This document shows, piece after piece, positions 31,426 through 40,598 of a stretch of DNA of 42,276 nt. This stretch comes from GCA-2733415 sp049614485. GTDB lineage: Bacteria; Bacteroidota; Bacteroidia; Flavobacteriales; Flavobacteriaceae. A program made the translations under genes and the position numbers. The notes beneath the pieces were generated by a model. The model was given only the letters and a program-made list of their open reading frames with translations. It was not told where the DNA came from and did not search any database. Numbering within the stretch: position 1 is the stretch's first letter; each line of letters starts with the position of its first letter. Location of the stretch: contig JBMZDR010000018.1 in the NCBI GenBank assembly GCA_049614485.1, forward strand, positions 1 through 42,276, written 5' to 3'.

Positions 31426-34164
31426 TTATCCTTTTTTCCCTCCTATTTTACTTACCTTATATGTAAAACTTAACATAAAGTATTGTTGCAACACTAAATT
31501 TTCTGTATCAGAAATATAATCTTGATTTGAAAACCTTCTTACGCTTGTGTTCTGGTTTAACAAGTCAAATACCTTTACTTTTAATATACCTTTGTCTTGT
31601 AGCATTTTCATACCCACACTCGCATTCCACATGTAGGTTGTTTTAGTAAAGCCATCTGCAACATTAGGATTATAATTCATCGTAAAATCATTAGCTATTT
31701 CTATTTTTTTAGGCCAATATGATTCCATATTCACCCCTAACGATGAACTTGTATAACTAGATTCTTGTCCTAAATCAATTGAATAATCTAAAGCATTATA
31801 ATTATACTCATACCGCGGGGTAATTTCAAATAAATCATCATAATTATAGGTTACAGACAGGCTTGGTCTAGCAGAATTACTCTTTGTAACCAACTTCTCA
31901 CCATTTGAAAAGCCTATATTTTTACTCACATTCACATTCATAGCAAAATTATATGAAATATCATGCTTATCGAAACTGTATTTTTTATTATAACCACCAC
32001 TTAAATACGCCCAATAAGACCCGTTAACATTTTCATAGGTCGTAATTCGTTTGTATGTATTAGGGTCTGTTATTGTTTTAGAAATAGCCGCATTATCAGT
32101 TAAAGATGTAGTAGCATACAAATTGTATCCGCTTTTAGTTTTCATGTTGAAATTTCTGTAACTAAACGAAATACGTGTTACATTAGACGCTTTCAAGTTG
32201 GGATTACCGACAATTGTATTTAACGGATTGGCATTATCTAAAATTGGTTGTAATTGGTTAATTTGTGGTGTTTGCGCTCTGTTAGATATTCGTGCCCAAA
32301 TAGATTTCCCTTGCCCCATGGGTTTCCATAAATTAATCATAAAATTCATACTTTCAAACCTATTTGAAATAGACGAATTAACTAATAAATCTTGATTGCT
32401 TAAGGTTGTAAAATTGTACCCTAAATTAAATCTAATTTTCAACTTATCATGCTTATATTCAATACCTGCAGAGGGGGAAAATATAGTTGTGTTTGTTTTT
32501 ATTTTATTCGTTAAGCTTGCATTTACAATGCTATACTCTTGTGTAAAATCATCGAAATCAAAAGTGTTTCTTTCAATAGTTGAATTGTTAACATCAGCAC
32601 GTAAACTAGCATTATAAAACCATTTTCCTTTTAATAATCGCGTGTAACGCAAATTTGCATTTAAAAAATTTCCAATTTGTGTATTGGTTTTAAGCTGGTT
32701 AACATTTTCATCGGCAAGAGTGGGGTCTGTATAATCTACTACCGACTTGAAAACATCTTCTGAATCATTTTCATTATACCCAGAATTTAACCACAAGCTC
32801 ATACTCTCTCCTGGTACGTTAAATTTTCTGGTTATGCTTGCATCAAAATTTGTATTAAAGTTGTCAAAAGTTGACATGGTATTTGTAGATGCATTACTTA
32901 GCACACCGTCATCAACATTACTTCTAACCTGTGAATTGTTACTAAACATATCACCCATGTTTTTAGAAAAACTAGGCGCAATAGATATTCTTGTTAATGT
33001 ATCTGGTTTAGTTTCATACTCTAAGTTAAAGTTATTTCCGGTTGCCTTTCTATCTGAACTAGACTGAGAGGTTGTGATATAGGAACTGTTGTCTGGCAAA
33101 AATGTTTGAACCCTAGAATTCGAACCTGTCTCGCTATCATTCTGATTAAATAAATAATCAGTTCCTAAATCTGTTTTTTTATTCCACTCATTAGTATAAT
33201 GAATCCCCGCGGTTGTTGTTTGCGTAATTCCGTTTGATGAGTTTGACATTAACGGATTTGCCTGTTGCCATACTCCGTTTACTTTTCGCCAGTTATTACC
33301 GCCACCAATATCTTTAACTTCATCACTATTAAAGCCGGAACTATTTACATTGTTAGAGCCTCCTAACACACTTAAACGTTCTTCTTCATTAAAATAATTT
33401 AAAATTCCACTTGCAGAGTACCGTTGATCTGTTCCGTAACCCGCAGTTATTCGCCCAAAAAAACCTTTGTTCTTATCTTCTTTTATGGTAATGTTTATCG
33501 TTTTGTTTTCTTTGTCTCCATCTTCCCCGGTGAAGGCTTGATCTTTAGTTTTAGTATCTACTACTTGAATTTTATCAATGATTTCTTTTGGCAAATTCTT
33601 AGTTGCTATAGTTAAATCGCTACCAAAAAACTCTTTTCCGTTTACTAATATTTTATTAACTGGTTTTCCATTTACTGTTATATTACCGTCTTTATCAACA
33701 ATCATCCCAGGTAATTTTTTTAATAAAGTTTCAACGTTGGCATCAGACCCTGTTTTGAAAGATGCTGCGTTAAATTGCAAGGTATCTTTCTTAATTGTTA
33801 TTGGAGCGCGCTCAGCTACGACAATAACTTCGCCCAATAATTCAGAGTCTTCCTCTAAAACAAGTGTTCCTAAATCAAGGTTTCTATTTTTAAAATCCAG
33901 TTCTTTTTTTACAAGCTTCATACCTGTGTAAGACACATAAAAATTCACTTTCGATTCTTTCGTGTTTCCTGACAGTTCAAACCCTCCTTTATCATCTGAA
34001 ATTGTATAGGAAATCATTGTTGAGTCTTTTACAGATTCAGCGTATATAGTTGCAGATTCAATTGGGTTATTTTGACTATCTTTTACAAGTCCTGCGACTT
34101 CAAAATTTTGAGAATAAGACATACATGCACATAAAAGCACAGATATAAATAGTAAGTTTTTCAT
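31426..34164 (-). CDS. Outer-membrane beta-barrel protein with CarboxypepD_reg-like N-terminus
   Basis: 912 residues. The signal peptide MKNLLFISVLLCACMSYSQ is followed by a carboxypeptidase-regulatory-like beta domain (about 20-105, EVAGLVKDSQNNPIESATIY), a plug-like region (about 115-215, LLKKLPGMIVDKDGNITVNG; LPKEIIDKIQVVDTKTKDQA), and a long C-terminal barrel of the OMP_b-brl_3 type with many aromatic-ended strands. This is a TonB-dependent-receptor-like family that usually lacks a SusD partner; none is present here. Cargo unknown. It is a single-gene unit, with no promoter match seen upstream. Confidence 0.9.
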   Translation of the reverse strand: MKNLLFISVLLCACMSYSQNFEVAGLVKDSQNNPIESATIYAESVKDSTMISYTISDDKGGFELSGNTKESKVNFYVSYTGMKLVKKELDFKNRNLDLGTLVLEEDSELLGEVIVVAERAPITIKKDTLQFNAASFKTGSDANVETLLKKLPGMIVDKDGNITVNGKPVNKILVNGKEFFGSDLTIATKNLPKEIIDKIQVVDTKTKDQAFTGEDGDKENKTINITIKEDKNKGFFGRITAGYGTDQRYSASGILNYFNEEERLSVLGGSNNVNSSGFNSDEVKDIGGGNNWRKVNGVWQQANPLMSNSSNGITQTTTAGIHYTNEWNKKTDLGTDYLFNQNDSETGSNSRVQTFLPDNSSYITTSQSSSDRKATGNNFNLEYETKPDTLTRISIAPSFSKNMGDMFSNNSQVRSNVDDGVLSNASTNTMSTFDNFNTNFDASITRKFNVPGESMSLWLNSGYNENDSEDVFKSVVDYTDPTLADENVNQLKTNTQIGNFLNANLRYTRLLKGKWFYNASLRADVNNSTIERNTFDFDDFTQEYSIVNASLTNKIKTNTTIFSPSAGIEYKHDKLKIRFNLGYNFTTLSNQDLLVNSSISNRFESMNFMINLWKPMGQGKSIWARISNRAQTPQINQLQPILDNANPLNTIVGNPNLKASNVTRISFSYRNFNMKTKSGYNLYATTSLTDNAAISKTITDPNTYKRITTYENVNGSYWAYLSGGYNKKYSFDKHDISYNFAMNVNVSKNIGFSNGEKLVTKSNSARPSLSVTYNYDDLFEITPRYEYNYNALDYSIDLGQESSYTSSSLGVNMESYWPKKIEIANDFTMNYNPNVADGFTKTTYMWNASVGMKMLQDKGILKVKVFDLLNQNTSVRRFSNQDYISDTENLVLQQYFMLSFTYKVSKIGGKKG

Positions 34165-34258
34165 TAAGTAAGTAGCTTTCTTTTATAGAACGCTAAGCTA
34201 ATTCTAAATATTGTTTTGACTTAAAAGTGTGCGCTTATTTAATACAACTTTAACACAT

Positions 34259-34297
34259 CAAAAAACTCCTTCAGGCTATAGCTTGAAGGAGTTTTTA
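34259..34297. terminator. Intrinsic terminator downstream of der
   Basis: Stem AAAAAACTCCTTCA / TGAAGGAGTTTTT, with an inner GCTATAGC palindrome in the loop. It lies just after the der stop and may also insulate the downstream barrel gene. Confidence 0.88.
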
Positions 34298-34312
34298 TTC
34301 GACTAATTTATT

Positions 34313-35617
34313 TTATTTTTTTCTGAAATATATTTTTATTGGCACTCCAGAAAACCCATAATGCTCTCTTAGTTTATTTTCTAAAAATCGTTTATAACCA
34401 TCTCTAATATACTGTGGTAAGTTACAGAAAAACACAAATTGAGGTGTTTTTGTAGGCAACTGCATACAGTATTTTATTTTTATAAACTTCCCTTTGTATG
34501 CTGGTGGCGATGTACGCTCAATAACTGGTAACATCGTTTCATTAAACTTACTGGTTTGTATTTTTTTACTTCTATTGTTGTACACTTCAACAGCAGTTTC
34601 AATTGCTTTATAAATACGTTGTTTTGTTAAGGTTGAAATAAATACAATAGGCACATCTGTAAACGGAGCTATTTGCTCTCTAATATGTGCTTCATACGCC
34701 TTTGTTGTTTTATGATCTTTTTCAACTAAATCCCATTTGTTAACAAGAATAACAACCCCCTTGCTATTCTTTACTGCCAACCAGAAAATATTTTGCACTT
34801 GAGAGTCAAAATCTCTTGTGGCATCAACTACTACTAAACACACATCACTAAATTCAATTGCGCGAACTGATCGCATAACTGAATAAAACTCTAAATCCTC
34901 CTTTACTTTTGCTTTTCTACGAATTCCAGCAGTATCAACTAAATTAAATTCGAAACCAAAACGGTTGTATTTTGTATCAATTGAATCACGTGTTGTTCCT
35001 GCAATATCAGTAACTATATAGCGGTCTTCACCTATTAATGCATTGATAAAAGATGATTTTCCTGCATTTGGGCGTCCTACAACTGCAAAACGAGGTAATT
35101 CTGATTCTTCTACCACCTCTACCTCAGGCAACACATCTACCAAAGCGTCTAACAACTCACCTGTACCACTACCACTTATACTTGCTAACGGATAAAACTC
35201 TCCCAAACCAAGACCATAAAATTCTGCTGCGTCATTTAGACGATTAGCTGCATCAACTTTATTAACCGCTAATAAAACTGGTTTATTAACACGGCGTAAT
35301 AAGTTAGCTACCTCTTCATCCATTCCTGTAATACCAGCTTCTACATCTACCATAAAAATTATAGCATCTGCTTCATCAATTGCCAACTCTACTTGTTTGT
35401 CAATTTCAGATTCAAAAACATCATCACTTCCAACTACATATCCTCCTGTATCAATTACTGAAAATTCTTTTCCGTTCCAGTCTGATTTTCCATAATGACG
35501 GTCACGAGTTACCCCACTTACCGAATCAATTATGGCTTCTCTTTTTTGTATTAAACGGTTAAAAAGCGTTGATTTTCCAACATTAGGTCTCCCTACAATA
35601 GCTACTATATTACTCAT
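34313..35617 (-). CDS. der: Ribosome biogenesis GTPase Der (EngA)
   Basis: 434 residues with two tandem GTPase domains and a C-terminal KH-like domain. First domain: GRPNVGKSTLFNRL (G1, residue 8), DTGGYV (G3) and NKVD (G4). Second domain: GRPNAGKSSFINAL (about residue 180), DTAGIRRKAKV and NKWDLVE. Essential for 50S subunit maturation. The C-terminus (SGVPIKIYFRKK) is intact. Confidence 0.98.
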   Translation of the reverse strand: MSNIVAIVGRPNVGKSTLFNRLIQKREAIIDSVSGVTRDRHYGKSDWNGKEFSVIDTGGYVVGSDDVFESEIDKQVELAIDEADAIIFMVDVEAGITGMDEEVANLLRRVNKPVLLAVNKVDAANRLNDAAEFYGLGLGEFYPLASISGSGTGELLDALVDVLPEVEVVEESELPRFAVVGRPNAGKSSFINALIGEDRYIVTDIAGTTRDSIDTKYNRFGFEFNLVDTAGIRRKAKVKEDLEFYSVMRSVRAIEFSDVCLVVVDATRDFDSQVQNIFWLAVKNSKGVVILVNKWDLVEKDHKTTKAYEAHIREQIAPFTDVPIVFISTLTKQRIYKAIETAVEVYNNRSKKIQTSKFNETMLPVIERTSPPAYKGKFIKIKYCMQLPTKTPQFVFFCNLPQYIRDGYKRFLENKLREHYGFSGVPIKIYFRKK

Positions 35618-35638
35618 ATTCTATATTATTGTTTATGT

Positions 35639-35665
35639 GTAAAACTATACTACAACATAGTTTAC
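35639..35665. repeat. Imperfect inverted repeat in the der leader
   Basis: GTAAAACTAT and ATAGTTTAC with one bulged A and an 8-base loop, 22 bases upstream of the der start. Could form a stem in the 5' leader. Confidence 0.4.
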
Positions 35666-35680
35666 CATAAAAAATTTCTG

Positions 35681-35688
35681 CAAAAGTA
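35681..35688 (-). promoter_or_regulatory. -7 promoter element (TACTTTTG) for der
   Basis: Exact TAnnTTTG match on the minus strand, 64 bases before the der start; a TTG lies 15 bases upstream, slightly short of normal spacing. Confidence 0.5.
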
Positions 35689-35768
35689 CTGAATATCCTT
35701 GAGCAAAAAGACTTTTAATTTTTAATAATCTACTTATATATTAAAATTTGTATCTTGATTAAAAAAGT

Positions 35769-36281
35769 ATGCCTCTAGCTAACAAAGAATTAAACGATAC
35801 TATTTTAAGACCACGCTTTAGTTTTAAACACAAACAATGTAATACTGTTGCGCTTTCTGCTTTTGAAAACAGTAAAACAACACAATCTGATTTTATTGTT
35901 AGCAGGGTGGATAATCATGTTTTTATTAGGCTTCCCAAAGCCGATCAAAAATTATCCTCGCCTCAACTTCACCTTGAAATTATTCCTATTGATGATTCAA
36001 GCTCTACGGTTAAAGGGTTGTTTGGCCCAAACCCAACAATCTGGACTTTATTTATGTTTATACACTTTATAATTGTAATCCTCTTTATTGGGAATAGCAT
36101 TTGGTTTTACTCTAATTGGAACCTCGAAAAGCCCATCATATTACAAAGTGCTGTTTACATAATTTTACTTGCGAGCTGGATTGCTTTATATCTTATTGGT
36201 CAGGCTAACAAAAAGAAAAACATTCCTACAATGATAGAGCAGCATCATTTTATGAGGGATGTTTTAAGGCAATCTGTGTAA
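35769..36281 (+). CDS. Small membrane protein of unknown function
   Basis: 170 residues; no family recognised. Residues 1-105 form a soluble, mixed alpha/beta part (LRPRFSFKHKQCNTVALSAF; DFIVSRVDNHVFIRLPKADQ; PQLHLEIIPID). Two membrane helices follow (about 99-118, TLFMFIHFIIVILFIGNSIW; and about 130-152, SAVYIILLASWIALYLIG), with a short basic tail. It lies between divergent der and convergent era, ending one base before era's stop. No link to either GTPase can be shown. Confidence 0.8.
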   Translation: MPLANKELNDTILRPRFSFKHKQCNTVALSAFENSKTTQSDFIVSRVDNHVFIRLPKADQKLSSPQLHLEIIPIDDSSSTVKGLFGPNPTIWTLFMFIHFIIVILFIGNSIWFYSNWNLEKPIILQSAVYIILLASWIALYLIGQANKKKNIPTMIEQHHFMRDVLRQSV

Positions 36282-36282
36282 G

Positions 36283-37167
36283 TTATTTTTGGTTGTACCC
36301 AAAACGTTTTAACTGGTTTGCATTTGAGCGCCAGTTTTTATTCACTTTTACATACAGTTCTAAATGCACTTGTTTACCAAAAAACTTCTCTAAATCTTTT
36401 CTTGCTTCAACACCTACTCTTTTAAGTGCCGCGCCTTTATGCCCAATAATAATTCCTTTTTGAGTATCACGCTCAACCATTATTATTGATCGCATTCTTA
36501 TTATTTCATCATCCTCAAAAAATTCTTCTGTTTCAACTTCAACAGCGTAAGGGATTTCTTTTTTATAATGTAATAATATTTTCTCTCTTATACACTCATT
36601 TACAAAGAACCGCTCTGGTTTATCTGTTAATTGATCTTTTGGATAATAGGCTGGTGAGTTAGGTAACAACTCTACAAGACGTTCAAACACTTCAGGAACA
36701 TTAAAGTTTTCTAATGCAGAAATTGGATAAATTTCTGCTGTGGGTACTTTAGCAGCCCAATACTGTACTTGTTCTTCTAAGACATCTTGGTTAGAGACGT
36801 CTATTTTATTTAATAGTAGTATCACTGGTATTTTAGAATTGGAAATTTTGTTAAAAAAGGCTTCGTCTTTTAAGGCACGTTCACCAATTTCTACCATATA
36901 AATCAATATATCTGCATCTTCAAAAGCTGATTTTACAAAATCCATCATTGACGCCTGCAACTCATATGCTGGCTTAATGATTCCTGGAGTATCTGATAAT
37001 ACCACTTGAAAATCATCCCCATTAACTATACCTAAAATACGATGACGCGTTGTTTGCGCCTTAGAGGTAATTATTGATAATTTTTCTCCAACAAAGGCAT
37101 TCATTAATGTTGATTTACCAACATTAGGATTCCCTATAATATTTACAAAACCTGCTTTATGCTCCAT
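36283..37167 (-). CDS. era: GTPase Era
   Basis: 294 residues. GTPase motifs GNPNVGKSTLMNAF (residues 12-25), the Era switch TTRHRILGIV, SDTPGII (G3) and NKID (G4), and a C-terminal KH domain (IIGHKGAALKRVGVEARKDL) that binds the 3' end of 16S rRNA. It acts in 30S assembly. Ends one base from the convergent membrane-protein gene. Confidence 0.97.
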   Translation of the reverse strand: MEHKAGFVNIIGNPNVGKSTLMNAFVGEKLSIITSKAQTTRHRILGIVNGDDFQVVLSDTPGIIKPAYELQASMMDFVKSAFEDADILIYMVEIGERALKDEAFFNKISNSKIPVILLLNKIDVSNQDVLEEQVQYWAAKVPTAEIYPISALENFNVPEVFERLVELLPNSPAYYPKDQLTDKPERFFVNECIREKILLHYKKEIPYAVEVETEEFFEDDEIIRMRSIIMVERDTQKGIIIGHKGAALKRVGVEARKDLEKFFGKQVHLELYVKVNKNWRSNANQLKRFGYNQK

Positions 37168-37190
37168 ATATTAAATACAACTATTTTATG

Positions 37191-37198
37191 CAAAGATA
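37191..37198 (-). promoter_or_regulatory. -7 promoter element (TATCTTTG) for era
   Basis: Exact TAnnTTTG match on the minus strand, 24 bases before the era start. Confidence 0.55.
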
Positions 37199-37256
37199 CT
37201 ACAAACCTTTTTAAGGTGTTACAGCTCATTATTACCCAATACTTTGTTTTCGTTTT

Positions 37257-37967
37257 TTATAAAAAATCGTTTAAAATTTCTTTTAACACCGAGCTATCCT
37301 TTTCTTTGTTTCGGACTAACCTATCGTTGTCATCACATTCAAATAGCGCGTAATTAATATCTATTAAGCGTATGTCTTTCTTTTTAAGAACATCTTTCTT
37401 TCGTTTATCATAAAATCTTCTTTGTGCTGCTCTTTCAGTGTTCTCTTCTGTATCATTTTTTTCAAAGAACTCTATAACCATTTTTAAGTCTTCATAATAC
37501 GCATCTACAGGTAACTTTGTTCTAGTTTTCCCTTTTTTATGCAAACGTCCAACTAAGGTATCAAATGTATGTTTTCTTGACGCTTTTTGTTCAAGTAATT
37601 CATCACAAAGGTTTACTAAGTAATACTCATCGCTATTTTCAACTTTAAGTATCCCTCTTTGTTTTTTAGTTAACGGACTTATTACTTCACTTGGCGAATA
37701 TGACTTCCCTTCTCGTACCAAATACCAGTATACATTTTCAGAACGCCTTTCAGCATGAACCGCTGGTATTTTTCCCAATTGCTCTAGCTTATCTAATTTT
37801 CTAAATACTTTACGTAGTGGCAGGCCTTTTTTTTCATCTTTATTAAATACACCTGTTTTAATTAATTCAGGCATAATGTCTTTAGCCGGAATCCAATCAA
37901 CAGTTGTATTGTCTATAAAATATTGAGATACTGCCTCATTAATCTTTTTAATTGTTTCTTCATTCAT
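37257..37967 (-). CDS. Hypothetical protein, winged-helix plus nuclease-like C-terminus
   Basis: 236 residues, no family recognised. The N-terminal 90 residues look like a winged helix (DWIPAKDIMPELIKTGVFNK; LRKVFRKLDKLEQLGKIPAV; ENVYWYLV). The C-terminal half has KLPVDAYYEDLKMVIEFFEK, then RRFYDKRKKDVLKKKDIRLI and DINYALFE. That strand-Asp, strand-Glu, then helix-strand order resembles PD-(D/E)XK nucleases of the DUF559/Vsr shape, but the usual Lys after the Glu is missing. A DNA role is a guess from this pattern. It is a single gene between era and the tRNA. Confidence 0.7.
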   Translation of the reverse strand: MNEETIKKINEAVSQYFIDNTTVDWIPAKDIMPELIKTGVFNKDEKKGLPLRKVFRKLDKLEQLGKIPAVHAERRSENVYWYLVREGKSYSPSEVISPLTKKQRGILKVENSDEYYLVNLCDELLEQKASRKHTFDTLVGRLHKKGKTRTKLPVDAYYEDLKMVIEFFEKNDTEENTERAAQRRFYDKRKKDVLKKKDIRLIDINYALFECDDNDRLVRNKEKDSSVLKEILNDFL

Positions 37968-37998
37968 AATTTTATAGCCTTAGTAATATAATAGATAT

Positions 37999-38030
37999 AA
38001 AAAAAGCTCCACATTTCTGTGAAGCTTTTG
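37999..38030 (-). terminator. Intrinsic terminator of the tRNA gene
   Basis: On the minus strand AAAAGCTTCACA-GAAA-TGTGGAGCTTTTTTT, one wobble pair in the stem; it begins 6 bases after the tRNA 3' end. Confidence 0.88.
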
Positions 38031-38035
38031 CTTAG

Positions 38036-38108
<73 letters not shown>

Positions 38109-38117
38109 TTGTGAGTG

Positions 38118-38147
38118 CAAATATACAACTGTTTTACGTTTTTACAA
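38118..38147 (-). promoter_or_regulatory. tRNA promoter (TTG-N19-TATATTTG)
   Basis: -7 TATATTTG (38125-38118) lies 10 bases before the tRNA 5' end, with -33 TTG (38147-38145) at ideal spacing. The best promoter match in the window. Confidence 0.8.
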
Positions 38148-38201
38148 GCATTTTTGTTAAATATTTTTCGTAAATTGTGTACTTGCTTAATTTTTAATCG
38201 C

Positions 38202-40109
38202 TTAGGACAAGGAATCTATTTCTTCTTGCACCAACTCCCATTCTTCCATATAATTGTTTAGCGTGTCTTTCTTTTTCTGATAGTCTTCAAAAAAATTAGC
38301 TTTTGCAACGGTAACGTCATAGTTAGTTTCCAACGCCAAATCAATATCTTTAATATCACGTTCTAATTTATTGATATTAGCCTCTACTTTGCTTAACTTA
38401 TTATGAAGTCCTTTTATTTTTTTCTGTTCTTCATAGGATTGCTTTTTATCTTCTTTAGGCGTTTGCTTTACAACATCACGTTTTTCAACTTCTCTCAGGT
38501 TTTCAACTTTTCGTTCTTCTAAATAATAGTCAATATCTCCTAAGTATTCTCTTATAACATGATCTTTAAACTCATATACTGTTTTGGTTAAGCCTTGTAA
38601 AAAATCTCTATCATGTGACACCAGTATTAAAGTCCCTTCAAACTTTTTTAAGGCTTCTTTTAATACATTTTTAGATTTGATGTCAAGATGATTTGTTGGC
38701 TCATCCATTATCAAAACATTTAAGGGTTGTAATAGCATTTTTGCTAGGGCTAAACGGTTACGCTCTCCCCCAGAAAGCACTTTTACTTTTTTCTCTACTT
38801 CCTCACCTCTGAACAAAAAAGATCCCAAAATATCTCTAACTTTACTTCTGGTTTTTTCATTTGCTGCGTCAATCATAGTATCCTCAACAGTTTTATTACC
38901 ATCTAAATACTCAGCTTGATTTTGAGCAAAATATCCTATTTGTACATTATGACCTATTTTCATTTGTCCTTTAAATGAAATATCATTGACCATCATTTTA
39001 GCTAAAGTTGATTTACCTTGTCCGTTTTGACCAACAAAGGCTATTTTACTACCACGTTCTATTAATAAATCAATATCGTTTAGCACAAGTTTATCGCCAT
39101 AACTTTTAGATAGGTTTTCTGCTTCTATTACAATTTTACCTGGCGTAATTGACACAGGAAAGTTTAAGGTCATTACACTATTATCCTCTTCATCAACTTC
39201 AATTCTATCAATTTTGTCAATCTTTTTTATTAATGACTGCGCCATCGTGGCTTTATTAGCTTTGGCTCTGAACTTTTCAATTAACTTTTCAGTTTGTTCA
39301 ATCTGCTTTTGCTGGTTTTTTTGTGCGGCTATTTGCTGTGTTCTAATTTCACTGCGCAACACTAAGTATTTAGAATAAGGCTTATTGTAATCATATATTC
39401 TACCCAAAGAAATTTCAATAGTTCTGTTAGTCACATTGTCTAAAAACATCTTATCGTGCGATACAATTACAACTGCTCCGGGATAGGTTTTTAAGAAAGA
39501 TTCCAACCAAATAATCGATTCGATATCTAAGTGATTGGTAGGCTCATCTAATAATAAGATATCATTTTTTTGCAACAGCAACTTAGCCAACTCAATACGC
39601 ATGCGCCATCCACCAGAAAAGGTGTCGGTTAACTTATCAAAATCTGCTCTATCAAACCCAAGACCTTGCAAAATACGCTCTGTTTCACCTTGATAATTAT
39701 ACCCCCCATGAATTTCATATTGATGTTGTAACTCTGTAACATCCTCAATAATTTTTGCATAGGCATCACTCTCGTAATCAGTCCTTGATGTTAGTTCATC
39801 ATTTAATTCAGCTATTTGGAACTCAAGTGTCTTAATTAGCTCAAATGCTTGATATGATTCTTCTAACACGGTTCTCCCTGGTACAAAATCAATATCCTGA
39901 CGTAAAAAACCTATTTCAATTTCTTTAGCTAAAGCAATCTGCCCGGTATCATATTCCTGATCACCAGAGATAATTTTTAGTAAGGTTGATTTTCCAGCAC
40001 CATTTTTACCAATTAAACCAGCACGGTCTCCTGCTCCTAGCCTGAAGGTAATTTCTTTGAATAAATCTTCTCCTTGAAAAGAGACTGATAAGTTGTGTAT
40101 ATTTAACAT
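38202..40109 (-). CDS. ABC-F family ATP-binding protein
   Basis: 635 residues from ATG 40109 (MLNIHNLSVSFQGEDLF is the natural start; the frame's earlier start at 40187 would run through promoter sequence). Two ATP-binding cassettes: Walker A GKNGAGKST and GQNGQGKST, signatures FSGGWRMRIELAK and LSGGERNRLALAK, Walker B LLLDEPTNHLD and LIMDEPTNHLD. The charged linker between them and a C-terminal coiled coil mark ABC-F proteins, which act on ribosomes rather than as transporters. No membrane part. Which ABC-F subtype (housekeeping versus antibiotic resistance) cannot be told for sure; the context favours housekeeping. Confidence 0.94.
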   Translation of the reverse strand: MLNIHNLSVSFQGEDLFKEITFRLGAGDRAGLIGKNGAGKSTLLKIISGDQEYDTGQIALAKEIEIGFLRQDIDFVPGRTVLEESYQAFELIKTLEFQIAELNDELTSRTDYESDAYAKIIEDVTELQHQYEIHGGYNYQGETERILQGLGFDRADFDKLTDTFSGGWRMRIELAKLLLQKNDILLLDEPTNHLDIESIIWLESFLKTYPGAVVIVSHDKMFLDNVTNRTIEISLGRIYDYNKPYSKYLVLRSEIRTQQIAAQKNQQKQIEQTEKLIEKFRAKANKATMAQSLIKKIDKIDRIEVDEEDNSVMTLNFPVSITPGKIVIEAENLSKSYGDKLVLNDIDLLIERGSKIAFVGQNGQGKSTLAKMMVNDISFKGQMKIGHNVQIGYFAQNQAEYLDGNKTVEDTMIDAANEKTRSKVRDILGSFLFRGEEVEKKVKVLSGGERNRLALAKMLLQPLNVLIMDEPTNHLDIKSKNVLKEALKKFEGTLILVSHDRDFLQGLTKTVYEFKDHVIREYLGDIDYYLEERKVENLREVEKRDVVKQTPKEDKKQSYEEQKKIKGLHNKLSKVEANINKLERDIKDIDLALETNYDVTVAKANFFEDYQKKKDTLNNYMEEWELVQEEIDSLS

Positions 40110-40150
40110 ATTTTTGTTACAAATGTTACTTAACACTGGTGAAAAAGCGT

Positions 40151-40158
40151 TAAATTTG
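40151..40158 (+). promoter_or_regulatory. -7 promoter element (TAAATTTG) for the DUF983 gene
   Basis: Exact TAnnTTTG match 36 bases before ATG 40195. Confidence 0.5.
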
Positions 40159-40176
40159 TTCTTTAAGTTTAATTCA

Positions 40177-40184
40177 CAAAAGTA
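40177..40184 (-). promoter_or_regulatory. -7 promoter element (TACTTTTG) for the ABC-F gene
   Basis: Exact match on the minus strand, 67 bases before ATG 40109. It is interleaved with the divergent DUF983 promoter, so the 5' ends of the two transcripts would be complementary. Confidence 0.45.
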
Positions 40185-40194
40185 CATAAAATAT

Positions 40195-40587
40195 ATGCTT
40201 AAAAAAGGATCTAAATTATATAGTATATTATTTGGGAAATGTCCTAAATGTCATGAAGAAAGCATGTACGAAGAAAAAAACCCATATGTTTTATCACGTA
40301 CTTTAAAGTTAAATGAGCATTGTTCTTCTTGTGGACTTAAATACCATTTAGAACCTTCATTCTTTACAGGGTCAATGTATGTAAGTTACCCTGTTGGAAT
40401 AGCATTTGCTGTTGCTGCATTTATAATTAGTCACCTACTTTTAAAATTAGAGCTGATTGAAACATTCTTTGTAATCACGGGAACCTTAATTGTATTTCTA
40501 CCCGTTATTGCACGGCTATCAAGAAATATTTGGATTAACTTCTTTGTAAATTACGACAAAGCCGCCAGTAAAAAAGCATCTAAATAA
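40195..40587 (+). CDS. DUF983 family membrane protein
   Basis: 130 residues from ATG 40195; the frame is open back to 40093, but MLKKGSKLYSILFGKCPKC is the family start. A zinc-ribbon-like pair CPKC (about residue 15) and CSSC (about 44) is followed by SFFTGSMYVSYPVGIAFAVA and a second membrane helix (FFVITGTLIVFLPVIARLSR). Function unknown; in other bacteria DUF983 genes appear near respiratory genes, but not here. Confidence 0.9.
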   Translation: MLKKGSKLYSILFGKCPKCHEESMYEEKNPYVLSRTLKLNEHCSSCGLKYHLEPSFFTGSMYVSYPVGIAFAVAAFIISHLLLKLELIETFFVITGTLIVFLPVIARLSRNIWINFFVNYDKAASKKASK

Positions 40588-40598
40588 CAGCCATACTT

